DNA of 49,587 nucleotides from Faucicola osloensis_B (GTDB taxonomy: Bacteria; Pseudomonadota; Gammaproteobacteria; Pseudomonadales; Moraxellaceae), in contig CAXORL010000008.1 of the NCBI GenBank assembly GCA_964211495.1, positions 1 through 49,587 of the forward strand, written 5' to 3'. This document shows positions 18,601 through 25,583 of this stretch, piece by piece; position 1 is the first letter of the stretch, and each line of letters opens with the position of its first letter. A program made the translations under genes and the position numbers. The notes under the pieces were generated by a model that made no database searches, had not been told where the DNA came from, and was given only the letters and a program-made list of their open reading frames with translations.

Positions 18601-20887
18601 CGATCAGATCTGCTTTGTGGGTCGATAAGGTGCCATCAGCATTTAAGCCAGCGGCTAGCACACCGGTGCTAGTGTTGTTCAGGCTGCTAGCGGTTATAGT
18701 CGTCGCACCACCACTACCAATAATGCCGCTATTATCAATGGCGCCGCTGGTCAAGCGATTACCCGTGCCGCCATACAGCTGACCGCTGTTGGTAAGATTT
18801 TGGCTTTGCGTGGTAAGCCCACCGGTCGCGGTAATGGCGCCGCGATCATTGTTTAACCCCGCGGCGCTGATATTGGCATCGCCTTGGGCACTGATATTGC
18901 CTTGCGTATTGATGAGGTCGCCTTGGCTGGTTAGTGTTAAATTGCCTTTGGCATCGACTGTGCCGCGGCTATTATCTAGACTTGCAGCACGGATATCGGT
19001 CACTTTGCCTTGAATCACACCGTCGGTGTTATTTATTGCCCCAGCACTGTCAATACGGGCATCGCCTAAAGTTGCTAACACGCCTTGGGCATTATTCATC
19101 GGCGATTGGCTGGTCAGGTGAATACCCTGCTTGCTAACAATTTGCCCTTGCGCGTTGTTAAACTGGCTAAGTTGCCAGTTTAAGGTATCAAGCTGTATGC
19201 GGCTGTTTTGGTTATCAACGCGGTTGGCCGCTTGTAGACCATTGACTGCGATACTGGATTTATCCGTATTGGTTAAGGTTTGGGTGGTGACATCCATACC
19301 GCCATTGGCAGTAATAATGGCATTGCTGCCTTGGTTGTCAATCTGTTTAGCCGTGATTTGCCCATTAGCCGTCACCGGTTCAAGCACCGGTACAGACGTA
19401 TCTGGGGCGGGGTTAGTACTGTTGTTACTATTGGCAACTTGCTGACTACCCGTCGCCGCGGTGCTAGGGGCGTTGGCTAAGCTTGGGGTAGTGGCAGTCG
19501 GCTGATCAGCATACAAGGCTTGACCCATCACCGCTTGGTGTTGGTTGGTCAGGCTATTCGTGGTAACAGCAAGGCTGCCGCTGCCGGTTTGTTCAATCCG
19601 CCCTTGGTTGCTAAGCGTGTCGGTGGTCAGGCTCACTTGTCCAGCACTTAAAGTACCGGTGTTGGTGGTGGTGGTATTGCTGATAGAACCTTGGGTGCGT
19701 GCGCTAATCAGTCCGCTGTTGGTTAAGCTGCTACTAGTAAGCTGCACGCCTTGTTGGCTACTGGCAATGGTGCCGCTGTTGGTGATGGCATTGCCGTTGA
19801 CGTTTACTGTTGCACCGTCTTTGGCACCCATAAAGCCGGTGTTGGTAAGGTTACCTTGGGCATCCAAACTTAAACTGTTGCTGGCACTAATATCCCCGGC
19901 ATTGGTTACCCCTAAGCCTTTATCGGTACCAATCAGACGGATTTTACCGGCGTACATACCGCCAAGGCTTGAAACATCTAAAGCAATGCCAGTGGTTTGG
20001 TTAGTTGCCGCTGGGTCTTTATGGGTAATTTGGGTGTTACTGGCATCGCTGTCATAGCTAACTTGGTTGCTGCCTGAGATCACATCCAAGTTTTTAGCAT
20101 ACACCTTTGCGTTAATCTCATTGGTTTGAGCAATCAATTGCGTATAGTCACTGGTGCTGGTATCCAATCCTTTACCATCAATACGAATTTTGCCGCCATT
20201 CACATCAAAGCCGGTGAGTCTGCCATCCGCCATTTGTGCTTGACCGGTGGTTAGGGTGGTACGAGAGGCATTGATAAAGCCGCAGCCTGAACAGGTAATA
20301 CCCGCGGGGTTAGCAATCACTAGCTCGGCTTTGCCGCCGGCAATTTCGGTGTAACCGGCCAATTGACTGGGGCTGGTTGAATTGACCTGACCTAAAATAA
20401 CTTTGGCTTCCCCTTTACCAAGCCACGGGTTGCCTTCCACCCATCCAGCCGTTTGGCTCTGGGTGTTTTTTCGGCTGTTGTTTAAGATAACGCCGTCACT
20501 ACCCACGTCAAATTGACTAAAGCTGTTTTTAGAGACGCCCGCTGCTGAGGGGGTTTGGATGTTAACTTGGGTTATGCCACTGGCGGTTGTTAAAATGGTG
20601 GCTTGTTCGTTTTTAGCGGCACTGCTATCAGCAATCACTTGGGTTTGTACGTCGGCATGGGCCCATTGTGCCGTGCCTAAACTGACTAAAACAGCCGCGG
20701 TAAGCGTCAGCCATTTACCATAGCAGTAGCCAACCACACCGTTTGCGCTTTGACTGTCAGCTGTGCTGTGGCTGTTGTCATGACCACCTTGGCTGCCAGC
20801 TTTGCCTTGGGCCACAGTTTTTTCTGAAACCACGACTAGGCGACCTAGGTTTTTATTAAAGATCACACGATACAGGCGGCTATTCAT
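9683..20887 (-). CDS. cdiA: CdiA/FhaB-type exoprotein with C-terminal nuclease toxin
   Basis: This is a 3734-residue two-partner-secretion protein. Residues 1-78 form an extended signal peptide (MNSRLYRVIFNKNLGRLVVV, hydrophobic core near 58-72, cleavage after AQWAHA). The TPS domain follows, with NPAGI at 193-197 and CSGCGFINASR. Residues of about 320-2900 are dominated by beta-helical haemagglutinin repeats (LNNQ.G.I, DNS.G). A pre-toxin region (YRVMAHTAAGALGSGSW) ends with NIDANNRQLHPSEI. The last 120 residues carry a PD-(D/E)XK-like nuclease pattern: D3661, then E3670-A-K3672 in WYEAKSGRYW. The protein should be exported by the neighbouring CdiB, display on the surface, and inject the toxin into touching cells. 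The start is preceded by AAGGAAAACGCT. The frame is intact along its whole length. Confidence 0.92.
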   Translation of the reverse strand: MNSRLYRVIFNKNLGRLVVVSEKTVAQGKAGSQGGHDNSHSTADSQSANGVVGYCYGKWLTLTAAVLVSLGTAQWAHADVQTQVIADSSAAKNEQATILTTASGITQVNIQTPSAAGVSKNSFSQFDVGSDGVILNNSRKNTQSQTAGWVEGNPWLGKGEAKVILGQVNSTSPSQLAGYTEIAGGKAELVIANPAGITCSGCGFINASRTTLTTGQAQMADGRLTGFDVNGGKIRIDGKGLDTSTSDYTQLIAQTNEINAKVYAKNLDVISGSNQVSYDSDASNTQITHKDPAATNQTTGIALDVSSLGGMYAGKIRLIGTDKGLGVTNAGDISASNSLSLDAQGNLTNTGFMGAKDGATVNVNGNAITNSGTIASSQQGVQLTSSSLTNSGLISARTQGSISNTTTTNTGTLSAGQVSLTTDTLSNQGRIEQTGSGSLAVTTNSLTNQHQAVMGQALYADQPTATTPSLANAPSTAATGSQQVANSNNSTNPAPDTSVPVLEPVTANGQITAKQIDNQGSNAIITANGGMDVTTQTLTNTDKSSIAVNGLQAANRVDNQNSRIQLDTLNWQLSQFNNAQGQIVSKQGIHLTSQSPMNNAQGVLATLGDARIDSAGAINNTDGVIQGKVTDIRAASLDNSRGTVDAKGNLTLTSQGDLINTQGNISAQGDANISAAGLNNDRGAITATGGLTTQSQNLTNSGQLYGGTGNRLTSGAIDNSGIIGSGGATTITASSLNNTSTGVLAAGLNADGTLSTHKADLIVNTTGALTSRGTHLATGKFSLTGNPTDLAGSTTQAGEISLSSDGDLSTQGAKLTATETMTLNAKGTLNNQNGALAANTLKLTANALDNRHGNITQAGTHDLSLNLPGGLNNQDGVIATNSQNLTINTADLNNQTGRIEHAGSGSLLLTASRVNNSQQGSVLSLGEQTWQIAGDINNSDSQQRGGIQGKRFDITANNLNNDNGVVAALSAASTADSRLDLTGTLANTNKAAVYASNGSLAVTASDITNAGQISSRDQLTTTSQRFSNTGSVYAGGNAAINNKGNLTNTAMMAAGNQLTLNTGSLTQTASGQLIAGLTPDGKLSTLPAHLTITSRDAQSNAGLNLATGDLTVTGSALNYTGSQNQAQTIALTAKTGDINLSGAQTQAAGQIALTTPASLIHDSLDATHKAVMQADRFAINAGNVSNQGGTINQTGSADFTIHTGNFNNQGGQLGGNASNLNVTATGIVNNQDGAMIHTGSGDMRISGASINNTRGQLITNRGLTLTSAGTVTNDAGVIQAAQATITAGQLTNQAINNQGGKILTSQGDLTVTGSVNSQGSDSVIQSANDLTVNGGTITNGNGAMLSAAKALTVNADALNNDKALIVANQAMAINAGTTINAGSIASVNDAVTIAGGSLTNTASGSIQAAKAITIAQGNVANQGQIATNDALTVAATGALNNQSGILAGSNVALTAQTLNNNAGFISQSATDGSLTITTQGLLDNQYTKSSDATKPLGILANGTASIHAGDVNSYNGRINADTMTVTSTGSSINNKAGEIAAKQALTINAGNANLTNQTGQLMGHNTSVTAAVVDNSNHGLVLANQDLTVNAGTISNSDTKQGPDAILSQGLIAGGDATLTAAVIDNSKGQVVAGNAATLNVSQTLNNANGRIESNHVQVNGSANVDNTSGLIKGHEQVGLTGKSLTNTGGQLRAPTLNVALTDSFTHGATDKLEADNLSLTTQGEFINQGKLAAAKRLAVTAQNIDNQKDASLESGDLTELNATNNIQNRGLINGYKTYLAAGNTLSNLSYGRIYGDYVAIKANTLNNTPEGHGTPAPVIAARQQLDIGVKQLNNNPNPDRAGKFNSDFNGQAQIISNGDLNIGGDLDANYMATGKADSVNNRGATIESLGDMRIGATSLKNLNADYEKVSVIDSSKQVTEYYPNNKKGYQPIAYSMDSTEEHYDSSEAKIVKGGWNGHWRKTLVTPNGRYLKYDEFSYDAKVYKDETVSSDPALIRAGGNLSIEAQTALNDKSMVIDGQTLVLKEDPANPTRFGLTNIGATGTSKLEHSNIKHTFYETHKKRRDDNPLRKRDFTYTHEQPDVPTVEKQLDSYQLPILNADISGMPTTLPVDKQPIVDSLNKAVTALNTLKQSTQSASNQTGSADNHAAAKQDALKLLADFAKANPDNLTPDQQKQLSDILAAQKDGKGVSQAQLNGLIDSLNGSIKSQYTEEVRATGNGPTLPNSSLYNIDPNNPNGYLVETDPAFANYKKWLSSDYMMQRLGLDPSNMHKRLGDGYYEQGLIRDQVMTLTGRRFLGDYTTDDAMYQALMDNGVATAKALNLRPGIALTAEQMAQLTTDIVWLVEQTITLKDGSKQTVLVPKVYVRSKVGDLKGDSSLIAARNMDMQFTGDLTNQGNIVAHNGLRIQANNLNNQNGGIIQGNFVQVNTKNDLNNLGATLKANNAMALDVGGKLNNSSTTYHTESKLGQSNAWRTGIDQIGQIYVGDGLKGKTDDNGRPLTTLSIDVGGNATFNAGQLINQGGTSRLVSQGDVALNAVNTGFQTNAIGDSNNYTKSGQTQDIGSVVASQGSTYIQSKGGSITGTAVTIHSEDGSSYLDANKDITLKEGRATSNLETAIKTTEKSLLSRKTTQDRNSATSDEAISGNVTGDRVVINAGNDIQLTATNAISQSGTSLSAGNNLTLDAAENRYSQSSSHNQKKSGLFGNGGASFTLGTQKTANDNRTDSTTHTGSVVGTYNGNTVLTAGDHYQQTGSKVFAQNQTTDNPKDLNYGTTVINAKSANVTNTTATTESHNSQSQKTSGLTVSVSNSLVDQAQGINSLAKAGQAANSDQMKVMAGVAGFNKLRTLKNGIEDAMNPMTVDKAGHSIKKDTEQTLKGIGNTRIQATIGSQSSKSNQDSLSGNNEASSIDTNNLVLNIQGKGKDSDFVVTGSDLNVKGDLYNNVEGDVVYQAATGKGYERSSNKSSGFGVGVYADSKNSGFTVNANTAKGYGNGETTTNTNSHVIVGGTTYQNIGGDLILDGAVVTGDHMTGHIDGAILAKSRPDTATYTGKQTNAGVSADIGFNGVPQSVSVNAGRSKVNADYAAVKEQTGIALNSSDVVVGKASRFDGAYFTTATPEANKTVFKEGVTVTNIENHMNYKGDAINVGLSAGINSETQKVSPPGISGIGYGKDADSQTSTTYGAVTGMAGKSEVTTANVGTLNETLANNFDKDRVNAEVGAQVQITQEYGKEIPKAIGDYAKEKTKPYEYAQMVEGQLNDKLNSTNDPVQRQLILEDLQKVQAFKQAHEQDYNNWKEGGAYRVMAHTAAGALGSGSWQGAAFSGGVAAAAPKINELESKFTNSLVEQGMDPTVAQGLANVLSSATIAGVGSSAGLDTGSVSTTVNIDANNRQLHPSEISQLKARAKILGKGNKDSEAYWLNLLYQAAYAKVDAQGNKLYQQQKTRLNSAVNASNGLGRTLANTYLADYKIAENFVNEMAKNGAGAVYLKDPTNGNREKDKQGKDIGFLTATPQQYNDNNLLSAYYPKSPNNSSFLRNENEKSKIEDNVHALNNYTVNKVAEVGSGRVVPSYPEDAVLIGKGVVDVAAKKVATNAAAKATREAEIKAARTNNNIHRDDNLLTHPISGTRETPKYLNGKEFENWLHETYGGQPSFKVSGREFDGAIGNRWYEAKSGRYWKDVTSTDKGWNKFTSDMGARQRIAQDNGATYELHSNTPIPQNVKNWLDKKGIKYYQY

Positions 20888-20905
20888 AGCGTTTTCCTTA
20901 TTGGG

Positions 20906-20966
20906 TTACCCCTACGCTGTTTTTTTAGGAAGATGGGAGGTCAATGCGTGCAGCGAGTAGGGGTAA
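20906..20966. promoter_or_regulatory. Inverted repeat between cdiB and cdiA
   Basis: TTACCCCTACGCTG (20906-20919) pairs with CAGCGAGTAGGGGTAA (20951-20966) with one small bulge. The loop is about 30 bases, in the cdiA leader. On the cdiA transcript this would form a strong hairpin shortly before the ribosome-binding site. It may tune cdiA expression relative to cdiB. Confidence 0.45.
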
Positions 20967-20980
20967 GGTAATAGGTTGGT

Positions 20981-21024
20981 AAAAAACATCAAGCCCTGCC
21001 GTCCCTAATACAGTCAAGACAGGG
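20981..21024 (-). terminator. Terminator- or attenuator-like hairpin after cdiB
   Basis: Read on the minus strand, CCCTGTC (21024-21018) pairs with GGCAGGG (21000-20994). CTTGATGTTTTTT follows. This resembles a leaky rho-independent terminator between cdiB and cdiA, which would lower cdiA read-through. Confidence 0.4.
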
Positions 21025-21033
21025 TTAAAGAGA

Positions 21034-22899
21034 TTAAAATTCAAAGTTTAAGCTAAAGCCTGAGACCCAATGTTTGTCACCAAAGCCATCGGGCTGTTTG
21101 AGTGGGTAACCGGTGAACACATCATAGCTTGCGTGCAGCGGGGCGATTTGACCTTTGATACCCACCGCAGCGCCGACCAGACTGTGGCCGAGCAGTAAAT
21201 CGTTTTGGTCTTTGTTTTTCATGGACACATACCCAGCATCAACACCGGCGTAGATGGCATGTGGTTGGTTGCCTAAATATAAGCTCACATCTTGACGGGC
21301 TAAAACGCCGTGATCACCGGCCAAGGTGCGTTCGCCATCAAAGCCGCGCACGCTGTAACGACCGCCAATCGCCATACGCTCACTGGGCACTAATGCATCC
21401 ATCGCATATTGGCCTTTTACGCTGCCGCTATACACCCACTGCTGTGGTTTGTTAGCCACGGTTAAGCGAAACGGCCGGGTTAAACTGCTGCTAAGTTTGT
21501 AAATACCGGTACGGGCGGTGCCTTCGTTAAATAAACGCTCAGGCGGGTCAATGGCATCTAAAGCACCGGTACCACGTTGATAGGTCAGCTCAGTTCTCAG
21601 CGAAGCATCGCCTAATTTGCGTTCATCAGTCAGTCCTGCGGTCCAACCAGCAATTTTTCGGCGCTGTACGTCCACTTCAGTGTCGTCAATATAATTGTTT
21701 TGTGATTTCACAAAGCCGCCGGCGTTAAGCCAAGTTTTACTGTTGGCATCACGGTGGGCCAAATAGCGGCTGCCCACTGTCAGGTTGTCGCTTTCACCAC
21801 GGTACTGGTAGTCTTGGTTAGCACCAGCCACCGTTTGATTATAAGTATAATGACTGGCATTGCCATCCAATAACCAGCGATCAATCGGTAGCACATAGCC
21901 CAAGGCATAGTTTTCGCTACCTTTATCGCCAGATACTTGATCATTGATTTGGTTGCCCAGGTCACGGCCATAGCTGACATACAGTAGATCATTTAAATTG
22001 GCGACATTATCGAGACTTAGCGTGACATTGCCTTGGTATTTACCGGTGGATTTAGACCCAGAGTCATCAATGCCGATGCCTAAGCGCGCTTTCCGGCGCT
22101 GCGCGTATTTGATTAACACATCACTGTGACCCGGGGCTTGTGAAGTACTGCTTGGACTGATAGAAAAATCAGCGTCAGCAGTTGGCACCCGCTTTAGGTT
22201 TTCAAGACCGGTCTCAAGGTCACGGATGTTTAAGATATCACCAGACTTTAACGGCAGCGCAGGGGCAAAGTTGGCGGGTAACCCAGTTTGATCGATATAC
22301 ACTGGGACACGACTTTGACGGGTATCGGCTTTAATTTGATCGATATAACCTGGAATAATGGTTAACAGTAAGGTGCCACTTTGTAAGTTCTGGTTACCAA
22401 TGACCACGCGGGTGGTGGCATAGCCGCGTTCAATGATGCGATTTTGTACTTGGGTAACCACGCTGGTAATCTCATTAATCCCTAAGCATTTGCCCAGTAC
22501 GCCGGTATTGCCTTGGGTCACTGGCAATAGCGCAAAGTCGAAGTTGTGTAGGTCTTGAGCGGCTTTATGATCAAGGGCAGTCAGGGCGATTTGGTTAATG
22601 GTAAAGCAAGGGGCATTGGGGTCAACCGTGGCAGAGACGTTAGTTGGCGCCACGGCTTTGGTGTCAATGGTTACTGTGGGGTTTGGAATCAATGCCTGAT
22701 TGCGCGCGGCGTCGCGCTGTTGTTGTAGCTGTATTTGGTTATCAGCAATTTGTTGGGGGGTGAGTGCCATCGCTTGAGATTGGGCCAAGATAGGTAGGAT
22801 TAGCCATAGGCTGAGAGGATACATCTTTATTGTTTTAGGTAAACGAGGCAATGATTGAACAGCACGCTTGGGGAAACTAACTGTATAAATTAACGACAT
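21034..22899 (-). CDS. cdiB: Two-partner-secretion outer-membrane transporter (CdiB/FhaC/ShlB)
   Basis: This 621-residue protein is the Omp85-type pore that recognises the TPS domain of the partner and exports it through the outer membrane. A signal peptide is seen (MYPLSLWLILPILAQSQAMA, residues about 26-45). POTRA domains follow (CFTINQIAL, then the ShlB-type GYATTRVVIGNQNLQSGTL). The 16-strand barrel bears the signature VRGF (GGRYSVRGFDGER) that reaches into the pore, and it ends in phenylalanine (FSLNFEF), as outer-membrane proteins do. It lies 146 bases upstream of cdiA on the same strand, forming an operon. The first ATG is used here. An internal ATG at codon 26 would give a more typical short signal peptide. 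Confidence 0.92.
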   Translation of the reverse strand: MSLIYTVSFPKRAVQSLPRLPKTIKMYPLSLWLILPILAQSQAMALTPQQIADNQIQLQQQRDAARNQALIPNPTVTIDTKAVAPTNVSATVDPNAPCFTINQIALTALDHKAAQDLHNFDFALLPVTQGNTGVLGKCLGINEITSVVTQVQNRIIERGYATTRVVIGNQNLQSGTLLLTIIPGYIDQIKADTRQSRVPVYIDQTGLPANFAPALPLKSGDILNIRDLETGLENLKRVPTADADFSISPSSTSQAPGHSDVLIKYAQRRKARLGIGIDDSGSKSTGKYQGNVTLSLDNVANLNDLLYVSYGRDLGNQINDQVSGDKGSENYALGYVLPIDRWLLDGNASHYTYNQTVAGANQDYQYRGESDNLTVGSRYLAHRDANSKTWLNAGGFVKSQNNYIDDTEVDVQRRKIAGWTAGLTDERKLGDASLRTELTYQRGTGALDAIDPPERLFNEGTARTGIYKLSSSLTRPFRLTVANKPQQWVYSGSVKGQYAMDALVPSERMAIGGRYSVRGFDGERTLAGDHGVLARQDVSLYLGNQPHAIYAGVDAGYVSMKNKDQNDLLLGHSLVGAAVGIKGQIAPLHASYDVFTGYPLKQPDGFGDKHWVSGFSLNFEF

Positions 22900-22939
22900 C
22901 TTAAGGCAAATCCATTCTACAAACAGGTGTTTAGTCGCA

Positions 22940-22968
22940 AATTTACGCTTGTCTTGTTGAATTGTAAA
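22940..22968 (-). promoter_or_regulatory. Candidate promoter of cdiB-cdiA-cdiI
   Basis: On the minus strand TTTACA (22968-22963), a 17-base spacer and TAAATT (22945-22940) lie about 40 bases before the cdiB start. The match to sigma-70 boxes is moderate. The rest of the 430-base gap between cdiB and the antiporter gene is A+T-rich and holds the R2 repeat and the antiporter promoter region. Confidence 0.35.
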
Positions 22969-23140
22969 TAACTGATCAAGAAATAGTTAATATATTAACA
23001 CTAATAAACATTTAGCAATAAACTGAAACATTATGCTCAAGATTTTATTGGCTATGCTAGTAGAGTTTTTTAGAGTGAAATCAGACACCTGTTTCATTAA
23101 AAACACTCGTTTTTTAGACAATTAAAGGATACTTAAAAAT

Positions 23141-23185
23141 AATAGACAAAAGTCGTTAAATCCCTATTTCTCCGTTTTCTGTGCT
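23141..23185 (+). repeat. Dispersed repeat R2
   Basis: The core CCCTATTTCTCCGTTTTCTG followed by TGCT recurs at 9113-9191 and, inverted, at 47258-47305. The preceding GACAAAA also matches R1. This copy lacks the extra bases present in R1. It lies in the spacer between cdiB and the antiporter gene. Confidence 0.5.
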
Positions 23186-23328
23186 GACCCCAGGTTAAAG
23201 ACAAAGAGCCGATGCTTGTCTAAGATTGAACCCTAAGTAATTCACATCAACACCCTTATTGCGATTTTAGCTGAATTATGCATTAGTTTTCGCTACACTG
23301 ATACAAATTTTATTTTGAGATCAGACGC

Positions 23329-24582
23329 ATGAATGCTTTTGACATTGCTGCTATTTTCTTGACCTTGACTGCCTTACTTGCTTATATCAATCATCGCTTT
23401 ATCAGTCTACCGACTACCATCGGTGTGATGGTCATCTCACTGCTGCTGTCACTTATTGCGATTGTTCTCAATGCCTTAGGGTTTGATACACTGATTGATT
23501 ATGAAAAAATGCTGGTCGGTCAGCTTGATTTCACTGAAATACTCATGGATGGGATGCTCTCCATGTTGTTATTTGCCGGTGCCTTGCATATCAACTTGCA
23601 GGATTTACGACGCTATAAGCTGCCTATAGCCTTGCTTGCTGTGGTAGGTACGGTGGTATCAACTTTTATTGTCGCAGGATTGACGTATGTCGCCTTACAA
23701 TGGCTAGGATTTAACCTTGGTTTTATCTGGTGTTTATTGTTTGGGGCGCTCATTTCACCAACCGACCCGATTGCTGTTATGGGGATTTTAGCCAATGCTA
23801 ATGCCCCTAAAAGCCTTAACACCGTAATTTCGGGCGAGTCATTATTTAATGATGGGGTTGGGGTGGTGATTTTTATGTTGCTACTTGGCGTACTGACAAG
23901 CGGCGAGATACCAACAGCAGGGCATATTGGGCATTTATTGTTAATTGAAGCAGGCGGCGGTATTTCATTTGGCTTGTTACTAGGTGCCGTGCTGTATTAT
24001 TTGTTAAAAAGTATTGATTCGTATCAAGAAGAAGTGTTATTAACCTTGGCTGGGGTGTTAGGCGGTTATGCGTTGGCCAGTCACTGGCATTTATCAGCAC
24101 CACTTGCGATGGTTGTTGTGGGTTTAATGGTCGGCAATCAAGGGCGAAGCTATGCCATGAGCGATAATACTCGTCACTATGTGGATTTGTTTTGGGAACT
24201 CGTTGATGAGATTTTAAATGCCATTTTGTTTGTATTGATCGGTCTTGAAATTGTGATGGTGAGTTTGAATAGCAATTTGCTAATAGCGGCGATATTAGCG
24301 GTAGCGATTGGTTTACTCGCTCGTTTGATGGTTGTTGGCGGTGTAACGTTTAATCTACAAAAATATTTAGGTTTGCCCAAAGGTGCTTGGAAGGTGTTGA
24401 CTTGGGGTGGACTGCGAGGCGGTATTTCAGTGGCATTAGTATTACAATTACCTGCCGGTGCCGAGCGAGATTTGTTATTAACGTTGACTTATGCGATTGT
24501 GGTATTTTCCATTTTAATTCAAGGTCTAACGATTGGCCGAGTGGCAAAAAGTGTGACAGCCAGTCAGCTAAAAGTGCTATAA
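23329..24582 (+). CDS. Cation:proton antiporter, CPA1 (NhaP-like) family
   Basis: This 417-residue inner-membrane protein has about 12 hydrophobic segments. It exchanges Na+ (or K+) for H+ and so serves pH and salt homeostasis. The ion-binding core is recognisable as ALISPTDPIAVMGIL (unwound helix with DP) and SGESLFNDGVGVVIF (ND motif). GLRGGISVALVLQLP is the late-helix signature of CPA1 proteins. It lacks the long cytoplasmic C-terminal domain of some NhaP proteins. The next gene begins 10 bases downstream, so the two are cotranscribed. The substrate cannot be told from sequence. Confidence 0.88.
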   Translation: MNAFDIAAIFLTLTALLAYINHRFISLPTTIGVMVISLLLSLIAIVLNALGFDTLIDYEKMLVGQLDFTEILMDGMLSMLLFAGALHINLQDLRRYKLPIALLAVVGTVVSTFIVAGLTYVALQWLGFNLGFIWCLLFGALISPTDPIAVMGILANANAPKSLNTVISGESLFNDGVGVVIFMLLLGVLTSGEIPTAGHIGHLLLIEAGGGISFGLLLGAVLYYLLKSIDSYQEEVLLTLAGVLGGYALASHWHLSAPLAMVVVGLMVGNQGRSYAMSDNTRHYVDLFWELVDEILNAILFVLIGLEIVMVSLNSNLLIAAILAVAIGLLARLMVVGGVTFNLQKYLGLPKGAWKVLTWGGLRGGISVALVLQLPAGAERDLLLTLTYAIVVFSILIQGLTIGRVAKSVTASQLKVL

Positions 24583-24592
24583 AGGTATCAAT

Positions 24593-25555
24593 ATGTTTGA
24601 ATTAATCCTATCTTTTATTGATTATTTGCCTACCTATGTCAGTATGGTGAGCCAAGCGGATATGCTAGGCGACAAAGTGAATGAATACCAAACCATTATG
24701 ACATCAGCGAATCATCTATTGCAGCAGATGATAAGCCGCATTCCATATTTGATAGTTGCTTCACTTGTGTTTGTAATATTTTGGGTGTTGTCGATTTTTT
24801 TTAAAAAAGCGGTCACTAGAATACTAGGGAGTCGTAAACACCATCAAAATTTAGTTACAGTCTTTAGGCGGGTGGGTAGTGCACTTATTTTATTTTTAGG
24901 CTTTATGGTCGCCATGATTATCGCTGTACCAAGCTTCACACCGGGTAAACTCATTGGTGCATTAGGGATAGGGTCGGTTGCGATTGGTTTTGCTTTTAAA
25001 GACATCTTCCAAAATCTATTATCAGGCATATTGTTATTATTATCAGAGCCATTTCGTATTGGCGACCAAATTATTTCGGGCAATTTTGAAGGCACGGTCG
25101 AAGATATTCAAATACGTGCAACCACAATCCGCACCTATGACGGCAGAAAAGTCGTAATTCCTAATTCTCAACTTTATACCAGTACTATGACCGTCAATAC
25201 TGCCTATTCACAACGCCGTCTAGAATTCGATGTAGGCATCGGGTATGAAAACAACATCATTGATGCTCAACAAGTGATTTTAAGTGTGTTAAAGGCAGCG
25301 CCAACGGTATCGAAACTGGCAGAACCGTCTGTAATTGCTACAGCGTTAGCAGATAGCAGCGTGGTTTTAAGGGTGCGTTGGTTTATCGATGATGGTACAC
25401 AGACTAATCGAGTAGCTTCTATCAATGAAGTTATTATTTTGGTTAAGGAGGCATTGGAAAAAGCGAATATATCCATTCCTTTTCCGGTTACTACATTGGA
25501 TACCAACCATCCATTATTGGTAAAAATAGAAAATAGTTCAGCTATAAAAAACTAA
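24593..25555 (+). CDS. Small-conductance mechanosensitive channel, MscS family
   Basis: This 320-residue inner-membrane channel opens on membrane stretch and releases solutes during hypo-osmotic shock. Two to three N-terminal membrane helices are followed by the pore helix pattern LIGALGIGSVAIGFAFKDI, rich in the Gly/Ala needed for TM3 packing. The beta domain comes next (RIGDQIISGNFEGTVEDI, RTYDGRKVVIPNSQLYT). It is slightly longer than E. coli MscS (286) because of about 40 extra N-terminal residues. Together with the antiporter before it and the DUF389 protein after it, it forms an ion/osmotic operon. Confidence 0.9.
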   Translation: MFELILSFIDYLPTYVSMVSQADMLGDKVNEYQTIMTSANHLLQQMISRIPYLIVASLVFVIFWVLSIFFKKAVTRILGSRKHHQNLVTVFRRVGSALILFLGFMVAMIIAVPSFTPGKLIGALGIGSVAIGFAFKDIFQNLLSGILLLLSEPFRIGDQIISGNFEGTVEDIQIRATTIRTYDGRKVVIPNSQLYTSTMTVNTAYSQRRLEFDVGIGYENNIIDAQQVILSVLKAAPTVSKLAEPSVIATALADSSVVLRVRWFIDDGTQTNRVASINEVIILVKEALEKANISIPFPVTTLDTNHPLLVKIENSSAIKN

Positions 25556-25583
25556 CCTTGTCCTTTAATCAAGTAAAATTATT

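Noticed and set aside
12891..20057. Many open frames on the plus strand opposite cdiA
   Set aside because: They are shadows of the long, repetitive minus-strand gene, rich in Ala/Val/Leu, without ribosome sites and with no recognisable domain.
9683..20887. Haemagglutinin repeats in cdiA as a CRISPR or satellite array
   Set aside because: Repeats are degenerate at DNA level and keep an open reading frame. They code for the beta-helix.
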